A DNA stretch of 64,000 nucleotides from Saxidomus purpurata (Eukaryota; Mollusca; Bivalvia; Venerida; Veneridae). Positions 12,824 to 52,733 of the stretch are shown in pieces (position 1 is the first letter of the stretch; each line of letters begins with the position of its first letter). The notes beneath the pieces are model-generated. The model searched no databases and was not told the DNA's origin. It saw nothing but the letters and a program-made list of their open reading frames with translations. Both the position numbers and the translations under genes were made by a program. The stretch spans positions 7,369,570-7,433,569 of the forward strand of contig JAFMSR010000012.1 of NCBI GenBank assembly GCA_022818135.1, written 5' to 3'.

Positions 12824-15095
12824 ATGGCGGCCGCCACAAATTTGCAGGTATTTTCCTTGTTTTCTTCTTCAGTAGATGTTCAGTGAGCAAACCATATTGC
12901 CCATGTCCTAGCAATCATTTTTCCACATCCGGCGATGTATGATACGATATTGTAGTTGCTGTAAATTTCATGATTACCCTGCAACAAATTTCAAATCGGT
13001 GGAAATTTTGTCCCAAAATGGTGATAGGAAAGGTAGTCAAAATGAGGAAAACTGACTTTGGGCGACTGAAGAACGATTAAATATACGATATAAGCATTGC
13101 AAATAGTACTCATATAATTAATGATCATTGATGTACACGTGCCACAAGCGAAAACATCATTCTGCCACTACACAGAAGCAGAACATCTGGTCGATAGGAT
13201 GGGTAGATAATTATTTTTGGATAGGATTGGTGATCAAATTTTATTTTTAATCGTCACCTTCGTTGTATCATTCAAAGTTAAACATGATGTCTTTGATAAT
13301 AATGATATTGTTCAGGTCATATAAATTAATTTTATTGCGCCTATACATGTGAAAGAATTTGTAAAAAGAACACATGTGATGGTATTTTCGGGTGTTTGTC
13401 CTCACTGCGGAGTGGTCCTTAAATCAAGATGGGGATATAGAAAACATACACAAGCCCATGAACACAAAGCGCCGTATAAATGTTGTGGAAAGAGCTATTG
13501 TGAGTGGGAAAAGCTTATTATGCAGAGGTAGGTATATTATTAGTTATACAGATTCTTGACGGTGTACACGGACTCGTATAGCCTGTTCGTGCCGATATTG
13601 GCCCGAGCCGTTAGGCGAGGGTTTATATCGGCACGACGAACAGGCTATACGAGTCCGTATACACCGTCAAGAATCTGTATAACGAATTTATAATACCGCA
13701 GATTTGTTTGAAAGACAAGATAACTACCTAAATTGTCAACAAAATTGTCGAAATATTGCTGTTATTTTATAAATGACAAAAAGCCGATACCCATGGGAGC
13801 CCCCAATTCCTTTACCTTCGTATGATTCCGTACGGCGCTCGTAATCAGCCGATCTTAGTTTTTTCTCAGTAATTCAATAGAAAGAAAAATAATCCTGTGG
13901 CTTACGGTGTTTTCGACCCGAGAACAAAGTATAGCATGGCATTTTGTATTATTTGCAGTCACATAATAATTAATTTCCGTTTAACCGGTCCCATTTCGAA
14001 TCTATTACGTCATCAGTTCAAGTCTACGTCACCGAGACAGTAATGTTTTGGCAGACATTTTCGTAGTGTGTGGACTGGATAAACACAGATTTCTTTTTAA
14101 TCTATTACTTCGGCTTTAAGTTATTGATGTGACACAAATAAGGATAAACAGTGTTTTATTGGAGTAGGACTTCACATTATTTCAAGACAAGTGAAATAGG
14201 ACTACAGTAGTGATGCATTAACAGGATAGAAAAGGACATTTGTTTTCAGATTTTCCTCTGATCTGGCGGTATTTTATTTCGTCATTCCAGAGGTTGAATT
14301 TGTACATGAATGTCCTGTCAGCAGCTGTTAGTTGCAGAAAGGAATACCATTAATTCGAAGAGTACTTATTAGTGTCAATGACAGTGTTTTCATTTTCAAA
14401 AAACAATATTCAACTGCCACTGGGATTCATGTTCATGGTGAACTTGATCGACTGAAATGAGATTTCATATCCGTAACCCGTTTTGACTCGGGAGAAACGA
14501 AGGTAAAGATAGCATCAATGTAAGTTTTAATGTCTATGAATTTGATTTATTTTTCCAAACGACATGTGCAGTGCTTACAAACGTCGCTGAAAAAATTGAA
14601 TCGGTGGAACGGCGGCCATTTTGTTTTGAATGTAAACAATGTTTACAGAGTTTCTCTAGCCAATCAGAAAAAGGCAAAACCGATGAGGCTCCAAATGGGA
14701 GACGGTATATATGGGATTGCTCACGGTGTATACGGTCTCATATACCTACAGGGGCTCTTGACCAATCAGAATCTATCAAATGTATCTGCGGTATTATAAA
14801 GATATGAATACATAAAAATATATAAAAACATATATCTCTTTTTCGAACATCAGTTCAACATTGGAACTTTTGCATAAAAGTTCTAACTTTGATCCTTGAT
14901 CCAATTGAATAGGACTGCATAGTGGTTTGGAAGAATCGAACATATTTGTTGATTCTAATGTAAAATTCAATGTTATTGGTTCTGTTTTGTATATTTAGAA
15001 AAGACAAACTTGAGGAGCATACCAGCAAGCATACTGGAAACAAGAGAAATGTTTGCAAAGTATGCATACTCCAGTGGACTCGCCTGACACAAGAT
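12824..15095 (+). pseudogene. C2H2 zinc-finger gene fragment, left arm
   Basis: An apparent first exon, 12824-12847 (MAAATNLQ, then a GTATTT donor), is followed by 13380-13530 encoding CPHCGVVLKSRWGYRKHTQAH and a GTAGGT donor. Near 15000 comes KDKLEEHTSKHTGNK. Compared with the right arm, the splice acceptor before the second exon is lost, the intron carries a 1.26-kb insertion, and the segment with the CIICGKKF and CEIC half-fingers is deleted. It cannot encode a full protein. Confidence 0.65.
13538..14799. mobile_element. 1.26-kb insertion in the left zinc-finger arm, with 141-bp palindrome
   Basis: The right arm reads straight through from GGTATAT to AGATATG at this place, so the block is an insertion. 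It starts with a near-perfect palindrome (13543-13683, arms of about 55 bp around a GC-rich loop). TTATAATACCGCAGAT at 13688 recurs inverted at the right end (14784-14799). Two short ORFs inside (14530-14807) resemble nothing known to me. Confidence 0.6.
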
Positions 15096-15167
15096 TTAAA
15101 TCACTAATGATACGTCCGTGTGTTTGATTAAAGCTTTTGTTTGGTTACACTAGTGATATAGCCGCCC

Positions 15168-15375
15168 CATGAGAAAACCAATAGCCAGCATTAGCGACCA
15201 GCATGGATCCAGTCTGATCAGGCTTCATACTGTTTGCTTCCAGTCAGCATATTTATAGATTACTTGAGGTAATAGTGAACAGTATGGAGCCTGATCAGAC
15301 TGTATGGATGTGCAGACTGTTCTGGATCCATGCTGGTTACAATTGCACTATGTTGGGCTTCTCGTGGGGCAGCTC
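15168..15375. repeat. 210-bp semi-palindromic repeat, copy 1
   Basis: Begins near GCCGCCCCATGAGAAAACC and ends near TTCTCGTGGGGCAGC, with internal inverted CAGCATGGATCCAG segments. A second copy, split by a hAT element, lies at about 15523-16490. Confidence 0.6.
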
Positions 15376-15584
15376 GCATATCCTACTCAGGAAGAGTTAA
15401 TCATGTTATATCGCAATACATTGTACAGCATACGTATGTGATTGTGAAGTAATTGAGCTCTCTGATTTTGAAACAAATATACATGTAGATGAAAAGAAAA
15501 AAAACTAAATTAAAGAATATGTGAGCCACCCCCACGAGAAACCCAACAATTGTGACCAGCATGGATCCAGATCAGTCTGCACAT

Positions 15585-16408
15585 TAGGGCTGCAACGATT
15601 CAGGTATCCTTCGGTTCGGTTCGGATTCGATTAATACCCTTTCGATTATCGAATATTCGATTCGAATATCTACATCAGTAGATAACATGAAATTATATAA
15701 GAAAATCTTCAAACTTGACTTTTGCAAGGCTAAATTAACTCATTTTCCTGTTATCAAAATAACTTGAATGAACTTGCTAGTTTAAATAGTACATTGTGTA
15801 ACTAACTGACTAGGAACTAGGGCATCAAAACATTTAATTGAAACTGAGACAGTAGATTTATTCTGTTATTATAAACTTTTAATCTCAAAAAATGGACTAG
15901 ACAAGTTGACATTATGGTGCACACTGCACACAATATAGTAATGTTGAATGTCTCTTTAGACTGTTAAGTTCAGTGACTAGAGACATATTCAAATGTCCAA
16001 CTTACTTCACAACTTTGAACACATGTAACTTTAAATTAACTTAAAACATTATGTTTTCGTTTCAAATGTTGCATCGTATTTGTTGTTGTTCCCGTTCGAT
16101 ACGTTAGGTTTTCGCTACAGAATCTGCAGAAAACATTCGATTTATCAATCACACCAGATTTTTTCTCAAATGCGAAATGTCGCCACACATTGGCTGGATC
16201 GACCAACACTTTTTCATCCGCCATGTTGGTTTATGTACTTGGACGCAGTGAATAAAATGACGCGGTGATTGGACAATAATAATATTTTAGCGGGCGTACT
16301 TGTTTGACACTGCCTAGGCGGGGAGAAATATCGTAACCCAAATCGGATAACCGATTCGAATCCATGGACTCGGATATATCCGAACTTCGGTGATTCGTTG
16401 CAGCCCTA
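15585..16408 (-). mobile_element. hAT transposon remnant with 8-bp target duplication
   Basis: Ends are TAGGGCTGCAACGATTCA and TGATTCGTTGCAGCCCTA. The 8-bp CTGCACAT flanks both sides (15577-15584, 16409-16416), the hallmark of hAT. The 824-bp length is far too short for a full transposase; only an N-terminal finger exon is left. It splits the second 210-bp repeat copy. Confidence 0.9.
16036..16224 (-). pseudogene. BED-type zinc finger of a hAT transposase (fragment)
   Basis: A 62-residue frame starting MADEKVLVDPANVWRHF continues with a Trp/Phe pair, CRFC, and a terminal HLKRKH. The C-x2-C ... H-x4-H spacing and aromatic start match the BED finger that opens ZBED/hAT transposases. The catalytic domain is absent. 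Confidence 0.75.
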
Positions 16409-16559
16409 CTGCACATCCATACAGTCTGATCAGGCTCCATACTGTTGGTTGCTAATGCTGGCTGATGGGTTTCTCATGGGGTGGTTCATATCACGATTGT
16501 AACAAAACAAAAGCTTTAATCAAACACACGGTCGTATCATTAGTGATTTAAATCTTGTG

Positions 16560-17745
16560 TCAGGCAAGTCCACTAGAGTATGCATATGCCTTTGCATATG
16601 CTTTGCAAACATTTCTCTTGTTTACAGTATGCTTGCTGGTATGCTCCTCAAGTTTGTCTTTTCTTTTGAATTGTTGTTGACATATTTCGCATTGGAATTT
16701 TGCCGGCTCATGTACTAAAGAAACATGCTGTTTCAGTTCTTATGCAGACGGAAACTTCTTCCCACAAATGATGCAGCTTTTCGACCTTTCCTTGCCGTGT
16801 TTTCTGCACCTTTAACTGAAAACAAAAACACGATGATAAAAGGATACATTGTCCGAAAATATACAAAACAGAACAAATAACATTGAGTTTTACATCAGAA
16901 TCATCAAATATGTTTGATTCTTCGAAACCATTATGCACTCCTATTCAATTGGATATATGTTTTTAAACGACATCTTAACATTTGCATGTATTCATATCTA
17001 TATACCTACCTGTGCATAATAAGCTTTTCTCGCTCACAATAGCAGTCTGCTCTTTCCACAACATTTATACGGCGCTTTGTGTTCATGGGCTTGTGTATGT
17101 TTTCTATATCCCCATCTTGATTTAAGGACCGTTCCGCAGTGAGGACAAACACCGGAAAATACCATCTCTGAAAAAATGCATAACATGTGTTTTTTTTTCA
17201 AATTCTTTCACATGTATAGGCGCAATAAAATTAATTAATATGATCTGAACAATATCATTATTATCAAAGATATGTATATGCATAAATTATGTTTAACTTT
17301 GAATGATATAATGGAAGGTGACGATTAGAAATAAATTTCGATCACCATCCAAGAATAATTAACTACCCATCCTATCGACCAGATGTTCTGCTTCTGTGTA
17401 GTGGCAGAATGATGTTTTCGCTCGTGGTACGTGTTCATCAATGATCATTAATTATATGAGTACTATTAACATTACTTATATCTTATATTTAACAGTTCTA
17501 AAGTCGTCCAAAGTCAGTTTTTCTCATTTTGGCTACCTTTCCTATCGCCGTTTTGGAACAAAATTTCCACCGATTCGAAATTTGTTGCAGGGTAACCATA
17601 AAATCTACAGCAGCTACTATATCGCATCATACATTGCCGGATGTGGAAAAATGATTGCTAGGACATGGGCAATATGGTTTGCTCACTGAACATCTACTGA
17701 AGAAGAAAACAAGGAAAATACCTGCAAATTTGTGGCGGCCGCCAT
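16560..17745 (-). pseudogene. C2H2 zinc-finger gene fragment, right arm
   Basis: This is the better-preserved copy. Exon 1 is 17722-17745 (MAAATNLQ), exon 2 17010-17165 after a TTTTTTCAG acceptor (CPHCGTVLKSRWGYRKHTQAH), exon 3 from 16815. Exon 3 has CIICGKKFPSA, an in-frame TAA at 16740-16742, then ELKQHVSLVH and a canonical finger CEICQQQF..KDKLEEHTSKH (C-x2-C-x12-H-x3-H). Exon 2 also shifts frame after KCCGKS. It is a zinc-finger relic; its parent gene is not in the window. Confidence 0.65.
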
Positions 17746-17860
17746 GTATTTCCACCCAATCCTATCACAATAAATGTCACGTGATCACCCGCCCTGGGCT
17801 TAGCTGTCAAACAGAACTTTTATGACAGTAATAATGTCAGTGTATGTAATTTCCTTACAG

Positions 17861-17891
17861 TATACAGGTGTTTTGAAGATTCAACATCAGT
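17861..17891 (+). other. 5' UTR part of the first visible copine exon
   Basis: A polypyrimidine tract and CAG end at 17860, so the exon carrying the start codon probably begins at 17861 and an untranslated exon lies further upstream. No promoter or first exon could be picked out; the 5 kb upstream is a mobile block. Inferred from the acceptor-like sequence only. Confidence 0.45.
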
Positions 17892-45311
<27,420 letters not shown>

Positions 45312-45621
45312 GAATTTCAGACATTTATACCAGATGCCACTAGTCATTGTAAATTGAGATTTAAAAGTAAATTTTTCATCAGAGAAAACTTGTTTAAATT
45401 GAAAGCCTGAAAATAAGGCATGACTCTACAAAAAGTTCAAAGCAGAAGACAATTATGTATGAGTTCAGTTTCCTTTAAGTTTCTTACTGTAAATTTGATA
45501 TGCATAAAAGAAGAACCTGTCAAACTGGTGAGCAGCTTTTATAGCAAATATGAAGACTAACTTCCAACAATAATTTTGCAGTGTGTATTGCTATTAAGTG
45601 TTTACAGAAAACTGTTTTTTC

Positions 45622-46686
45622 AGCTTACCTGGCTACGCCAGGGTGAGCTTTTCTGATCAATGATTGTCCGTCGTCCGTCAACATTTTGATTCAAATGACA
45701 TCTCCTCTGAAACCTCTTGGCCAATGTTGATAAAACTATGCAGGAATGTTCGTTGCATGAAGCTCTACCAAAATTGTTCAAAGAATTTGATTCCATGCAG
45801 AACTCTGGTTGCTATGGCATCAAATAGGAAAAACTTTAAAAATCTTCTCTTAAACCACAAGGCCTAGGGCTTAGATATTTGGCATGTCTAGTGAACCTCT
45901 ACCAAGATTGTTCAAATTATGATCCCCGGGTCAAAATTATGACATTATCTCTGAAACCACAAGGCCTAGAGCTTAGATATTTGGCATGTAGCATTGGCTA
46001 GTGGACCTCTACCAAGATTGTTCAAATTATGAGCCCTGGATCAAAATTGACCCCACATGGGGGGTCACTTGGTTTTACATAGGCTTATGTAGGAAAAACT
46101 TTTAAAATCTTCTCTGAAACCACAAGGCCTAGAGCTTAGATATTTGGCAGGTAGCATTGGCTAGTGGACCTCTACCAAGATTGTTCAAATTATGACCCTC
46201 GGATCAAAATTGACCCCTGAACGGGGGGGTCACTTAGTTTTACATAGGCTTATATAGTAAAAACTTTAAAAATCTTCTTTGAAACCACAAGGCCTAGAGC
46301 TTAGATATTTGACATGTAGCATTGGCTAGTGGACCTCTACCAAGATTGTTCAAATTATGACCCCCGGGTCAAAATTGACCCCGCACCGGTGGTCACTTAG
46401 TTTTACATAGGCTTATATAGGGAAATCTTAAAAAATCTTCTTTTCTGAAACCACAAGGCCTAGAGCTTAGATATTTGGCATGTAGCATTTCCTAGTAGAC
46501 CTCTTCAAAGTTTGTTCGAATTATGCCCCTGGGGTCAAAATTGACCTTGCCCGCAGGGGGGATCATTTGTTTTACAAAGGCGTATATAGGAAAACTTATT
46601 TGGTATATAACATTATCTAGTGATCTTCCACCAGGCAAGTGGACTTGTACCAAGGTGAGCGATATAGGGCCATCTTGGCCCTCTTG
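45622..46686 (+). mobile_element. AGCTCACC-type element, copy 4 (3' of copine)
   Basis: 5' hairpin AGCTTACCTGGC/GCCAGGGTGAGCT, cores as in the copy at 38680, 3' hairpin GGGCCATCTTGGCCC then TCTTG. Confidence 0.8.
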
Positions 46687-46794
46687 TTTTAATACTAAAC
46701 AAACCTGTAAGTTTGTTTTTGAAAAAAGGGAACTGTATCAAAACTATAGAATATGAGATGTCATATTGAAATTATGTTTGTGCATTATTCAAGC

Positions 46795-46800
46795 AATAAA
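46795..46800 (+). terminator. Candidate poly(A) signal for copine
   Basis: First AATAAA after the copine stop, about 1.48 kb downstream and beyond an inserted hairpin-ended element. Other candidates are at 49922 and a doubled AATAAATAAA at 51600-51609. Which is used cannot be told from sequence. Confidence 0.3.
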
Positions 46801-48379
46801 AATGGAGGCAGTGCTAACTTGAAGACAAGAAGTAATTTTATTAGGTCATCTGAGAACAAAGTTATTGCCTGATACCCATTGTCATTCTGGCATCCATATT
46901 TACATTAGAAACACTCCAGAGGTCACATTTCATAATCAGTCGTCATTAAAAGTGTGATCAGTCTTGCTAAAAATGTTGATACTATGGGATAAAGCCCCAA
47001 ATTTCAGACCCATTTAAAAATAAGTCGGAATTTAGGAGCAGCTTACAGGAAAGGTGGATGTTGTTTGTTGGTACTGTGGTTGATCGTGTTCTGGAATTAT
47101 AATTTATTTTACTCCACATTACTAATTCAGATGTGAATAATGCAACATATAATCTTAATTGTCGGTCACCGTGATTGAGTGGTTGGAGTTACTGTCTTGA
47201 AATCATACGGTTGAAACTAGTGTTGAACTGTTGCAACAATAAGTATAATTTAAGTTGATATATAGTAACAAAGTTGTTAAGGTTACATCCCCCTGGTTGC
47301 TTTAGAGTTTGTTTACCTTCCCAGTTTGTATGGTAGAACAATCCATATTGTCATTACTCCAAATCGTAAAGAAATGGCAGCAAAGTAACAACAGGAATTG
47401 TATACTTGTATTCACTTTTGCCAATAACTGATTTGTCAATTTTGGTAGGCCTAGTGTTTTAAAGTCCATATGCATTTTGAAGTGTTTGGACTTGAAAAAA
47501 AATTCTTAAAAGGGTTCCTTGTATTGTTACTGTACCTCAAAAAGTGCTTAAGATGTTTTGAATTTTGCTTGAGAAAGTGCTAAGATGTATTCGTATTTGT
47601 ATGCAGATCATTGCATCCTTTGTTGAACTGCATGTAGGTGTAGATTGTAAATGTTTAGTCAATCAGGTTTGAGTAGATAAGTTTGCATTTTTCTCTACAG
47701 TAGGTAAATTTTATTCATTGATTGTATTTGTATATGTTTTAGTGTTTCTGGGCTTATTGTGGTCAATGCACATGTATATGTTTGCAAATTGCTTTTGAAA
47801 TCTCTTTCGATCAAACTTAAATGTATTTAATTTTGTTTACAGTTTCATGATTGGCACTGGTTTCCAGTATGACTGAAAATCCCCAAGAGGGTGATAGTTG
47901 TTTTAGGTTTCAGGGGATAGTACAGAAAATATCCCTTGTCCAGTGGCATCCCTGGTTCCTGCTTGGTGTATAGTTCCGATACAGTTGAAGATCTCGTAGG
48001 AAAGACTATCATGTAAGGGATGAAGTAGGGATCAATCTTGTTACCCTTTTGAAAACTCTTTAAATTTGCTAAAATACTGATTGGAAAATACCCATAATAG
48101 CCACAATGGAGTGTTCAAACTTTGTCATAACTTGTTTATGGAGGACATAGTTCTATACATCAAACATTAGCTGAATATTACGCTGACATGTATAATTTTA
48201 TGATGCATTCAAAATAACGTTCAGTAAAGGTTGACCCTGATATTTCCTAATTAATTGAAAAACCTTGTTCTTTATTCAGAAAATTGCTTATGAATATCTG
48301 CCACATTTTTCAAAAGCATTTCCTGGCATTACATAAAAACTTATAGATCTAGAATTATACATGTAATTGAGTGTGTTTT
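46801..48379. other. 3' flank of copine, no gene seen
   Basis: No long frame and no splice-consistent coding. It may be 3' UTR if a distal poly(A) site is used. Confidence 0.5.
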
Positions 48380-49252
48380 GCTATTAGGATAGCATTCCGT
48401 CCAGTGGGACGGAGTCCGTTGTACGTCCGTTAATATTTTCCTTCAAACAACATCTCTGAAACCACTAGGCCAATGATGATATAACTTGGCAGGAATGTTC
48501 CTTGCATGAAGCCCTTTCATAGTTGTTCAAATAATTCCCCCATGCAGAACTCTGGTTGCTATGGCAATGGAAAGGAAAAACTTTAAAAATCTTCTTTCAA
48601 GAACAGGAAGGCCTAGAGCTTAGATATTTGGCATCTGGCATTACCTAGTGGACCTCTACCAAGATTGTTCAAATTATGATCCCTGGGTAAGAATTGACCC
48701 CACCCGGGGGTTACTTGTTTTTACATAGGCTTATGTAGGAAAAACTTTTTCTCTGAAACTACAAAGCCTAGAGCTTAGATATTTAGCATGTGGGATAACC
48801 TAGTGGTCCTCTACCAAGATTGTTAAACTTATGAACCAAGGGTCAGAATTGAAATCGCCGGGGGTCACTTGTATTATGCTTACGTAGGAAAAACTTTAAA
48901 AATCTTCTTCTCTGAAACCACAAGGCCTAGAGCTTAGATATTTGGCATGTAGCATTGTATAGTGGACCTCTACCAAGATTGTTCAAATCATGACCCCCAG
49001 CTCAAATTTGACCTCGCCCGGGGATCTCTTGGCCCTCAGGTCAAAATTGACCCCGCGCGGGTGGTCACTTAGTTTTGCATAGACTTATATAGGAAAATTT
49101 TAAAAAATCTTTATCTCTGAAACCACAAGGCCTAGAGCTTAGATATTTGTCATGTATCATTGCCTAGTGGACCTCTAAATTGACCCTTTCTGCTATTGAT
49201 GACCTTGTATTATAGCCAACGGTAGCCAGGTGAGCGATATAGGGCCCTCTTG
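48380..49252 (+). mobile_element. AGCTCACC-type element, copy 5, lacking its 5' hairpin
   Basis: Starts at GCTATTAGGATAGC, has ACGTCCGT, GCCTAGAGCTTAGATAT cores and ends GGTGAGCGATATAGGGCCC TCTTG. The start is truncated. Confidence 0.7.
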
Positions 49253-51206
49253 TTGATTCCATTATTGAGGTTTTATGCGACAGGTGGTCATGCATTTGTA
49301 TTTTATTTGCTGATCAAATCGTCTTGTATCCTGTCCAGTCTTCTATGATACGGGTAATTTGATTTTTAGCAGATATCTGATGGTATGCATTATTTGTGTT
49401 CCTTATTTAATTTCACAAAAAGTTAAAGACCCCATACACCTTATAGCAATATGGAAAAAACATACTTTATTGTGAACAAATTGTTTATGTATTTAATCAT
49501 GTTCCTTTTTCAAGATTGTTATTAGAAAAGGTAACTTGTTCAGCAATATTTCATTTTCTTGGCTTTAGCTTTTGTAAATTTCCTTATATTATTTATATGA
49601 GAAATTGATATCATATCTAATTATTTATATTTTGACTTCTCTATATAAACACATGAAATCTATGATGGTCATGTCACCACCAAAGTGATTTTTATATGTT
49701 TTTGTCCCCATTTATTATGTACATGTATTTCTATTTGTTATAATATAGCTGGTATCCTGGGAGAAAAGTGGCATTTAGAAGTGCCCATGAACCAGTGTAT
49801 GGGCGTAATTTCATTACACCAAAGTAAGAATGAAAAATTAAACCAAAACACATTATTACAACAACTTATTTATATCATTATTATCATATAATGTTTCGGC
49901 GAAAGCCTTCATCAGAATAGCAATAAAATATGGATGGAATGTAGGGTCATATGCATTCAAACTTTTTTTTTTTTTTATGTTGCATGTATATAGTTATTAT
50001 TTAGTGATTTTGTGGATGTTGGTAAGAATTTCAAGAAAAATTGCATTTTGTATATGCTATCCATACAATACAATGCAATAAGTTTTATTTTATGTTTGCA
50101 AGAGTAATAACAGTACAACATAAGCTGTGAAGCGCTTTTGAATCGCCTATGATTGGCTATCATCCATTATCTAAACAGTACATCAAATAGTGAAATCAAA
50201 CGTCATTGCTTATGTCAGAATCAGTGCTTCGTAGATTACTAGAGTTATGATTCTTTTCTTTACTAAGTTAGTACTTCAAAAGATAATTGTCTACTTTGTT
50301 CTTGCGTAATTCACAATATTTAAATACGTAAAAGTTACCTACTCAATAGTTCTGAACTATTTTCATTGAACATGTTATATTCATTTCATATAAATCATGC
50401 ATATATATATACCATATATATAGTGGTTTTTCTTTTTGACCAGAACAAAGAAAGGTCAAGGTAATTCTTAGAGAGCATTTAGGGGAGACTTGTGTTTACT
50501 AAAAACTGACTTCGTTCCTCTAGTTTACCTTAGTTTCAAAATAGTTTTTTTCCCACTTATTATGTAGGACAATTTGAAGTTTGTCATAACTAATAGATGA
50601 CCCCTATTGATATTTTGAAGTAATTAAGTTGGTCAAACGATGAGGTCATAGTGACCTTTGGCTGTGAAATTATTATAGATCAGTAACTTTGTTCAGTTAT
50701 GATTCCCAAATTTTCGTCACTCAATGACCTCTACACATTTTGATGTCAGTAGGTTACAGTTTAAGTATGTTGTGACTTGACAGTTAAAGGGGCCCAATAA
50801 TTAGAGAACATGGTCGCCATGTCTGCGAAGTGATGGGATAGAGATTGTGAGGAGCAGATGACCCCTAAAACCCCTGCTACCAGTATCTGTGAGGTGTCAT
50901 CAAAGGGAATATGTGATTTTTACAAGCATTTCTTATTGCTTTTATGCTTCAGCTTAAGAAATTTTGAATGTACTCAAGATTTATTAAGTAATTAATATGA
51001 AAATAGGCAATGATATGGACCAAAAAGCAAACTTTCTCTGGCACACAAATTTGTAGACAGTCAACAAGCGTTTTGGCAGTAAGTTTACAGTGGCATATAC
51101 TTCTTGATTAATTTTTATGTAAAAGTGGGAAATGAATGCCATGCCATTTGCAGTCATAAAACGGATCAAGCATAATAACTACTTTAGATGAGTCTGTATT
51201 CTTCAG
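49253..51206. other. No gene seen
   Basis: AT-rich. Contains TTTCGGCGAAAGCCTTCATC at 49893, which resembles a common interspersed-repeat end, and a T-run near 49965. Short frames are unsupported. Confidence 0.5.
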
Positions 51207-51403
51207 TACTGCAAATTAGGTAATTTTCGCATGACAAAAATTTTGTTGATATGTGAGCAGACATACTAATTTGCGAAAAGAAGATCCTGTCATAGTCAAT
51301 CTACGTAAAATGAATCTTCTGCAAGGGCTTTAAAATAGTGAGGTGAGAAAATTGTAAAAACTGCGAAAACAAAATCATTGCAAATATTACCCACTTTATA
51401 GTA
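51207..51403. mobile_element. TACTGTAAATT MITE, copy 5
   Basis: Opens TACTGCAAATTAGGTAAT, closes ATTACCCACTTTATAGTA. Downstream of copine. Confidence 0.65.
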
Positions 51404-52204
51404 CATGTTCTATATTTCATTGACCAGCTTTGGTTTTACTAAGATTGTGTACTTTCACAGGCTACTGTACAATCATGTACACCCAAAATGTTTTGGGTTG
51501 TTGGAAAGCTGCGCTCAAATATAACTGGTATTTTTATATATATTGTAATGTTGTAGATGTTTTGTTAAGCTTTTTACAGTGTTTATTCTATTAATATGTA
51601 ATAAATAAAATATATAAAGACTTGCACATTAAGATATTGTTTATCAGCTTTCAATGTTGATAGTTTAAAGTCCCATGATCACTTAAATTACCAAGACAGA
51701 TGTCTTAGCAGTGAAACTGATTGTTATTTGTCAAAGAACAGTCTTGTAATGTTAAATGTACAAAGAAACACTTTCTGTCAACACCTTTTCCTGAAGAAGA
51801 GACAAAAATATGAAAGAAAGGTGTAAGCCACCATTGTTTTAGAATAAATAGTACACAATACTATCATTATACTACCCATTAATTTGTTGTTGTTTAGATT
51901 GTTTATAGTCCCGGCCGACCGTGGGATTTCTACTCTGGTGAACTTGCCAAGACCGCAGTATGACTCCCATGCAGACTAGTACCTAACAAAATTTGAAAAT
52001 CTAGGGAGTTTTGTTTTACCTGACTGCAATACTCAGTTTTTCCAAGGATTATGATTATTTAGCTAAATTGTGTGAAATGCCAGCAGTCAAAAGATAGGTG
52101 TATGAGCTTGCATACCACACATAAGCTTGAATACCAGACATGCTTTGCCAGGGTGCATTGGTGCTTCTACCCATAACTTGATTATTCTATATTTGAGTAT
52201 TTAA

Positions 52205-52733
52205 GGGTCCATTTACTAAGACCAAATCGAATTTTCTTTTAAATTTGAAATTGTAACTGGCATCTTCTCAGAAGGAAAAATATGACATACTGCATCGAAT
52301 GTGACCATATTGTGTTGAAAATTTGAGTTTAACAAACGAATTAATAAATTTATATTTTGCCTTTTCAAAAACGAAAGTAGGTTTTCCAATTTTCAAATAT
52401 CTTTCTAATTTTCCAGAAGTCTCCAAGAAAGAGACTGTAAGTATGTTGTACATGGATATTTTGAATTAAAGTTGAAAGAACTTTACTTCCAATGATGTGC
52501 AACGTATATCTCTGACTGTTTACAACATGCAATAAAGCGAAAATAGAACAAAAAGACCACCCAGGTCAATCTAAGGAAATACAAAAACATTCACTCGTTT
52601 TTCTGCAGCAGTATTTCAAACAGGGAAATACTCCACGGCTATTGTAAAGTTTAAGAAGCCAGTTTCAAACTGTATTTCCCTGTTACAATTCCAGACTGAA
52701 AAGAAAAATCGATTTGTTCTTAGTAATGGACCT
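52205..52733. mobile_element. TTAA-flanked MITE, copy 2
   Basis: Same family as 43800-44328, about 85-90 percent alike by eye, again bordered by TTAA (52201-52204 and 52734-52737). Confidence 0.8.

Larger units (their letters stand above)
12773..17796. mobile_element. 5-kb element with very long inverted arms and 6-bp target duplication
   Basis: The left end begins CAGGGCGGGTGATCACGTGA and the right end is its reverse complement. GGCTTA flanks both sides (12767-12772 and 17797-17802). The left arm runs to about 15,165 and the right arm starts at about 16,490; the left is longer because of a 1.26-kb insertion. The arms carry the same exons in opposite directions, and the loop holds two copies of a 210-bp repeat, one split by a hAT remnant. 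No transposase was recognised. CAGGG ends with a 6-bp duplication suggest a hAT-like mover, by inference. Confidence 0.75.

Noticed and set aside
14530..14807. Overlapping 89- and 78-residue ORFs with CxxC pairs
   Set aside because: The CxxC spacing does not fit a known finger, the two frames compete, and both run into the end of the insertion.
47161..47235. Possible tRNA-Ser-like SINE head (GAGTGGTTGGAG, TTGAAATCATACGG)
   Set aside because: B box is too degenerate and no second copy was seen.
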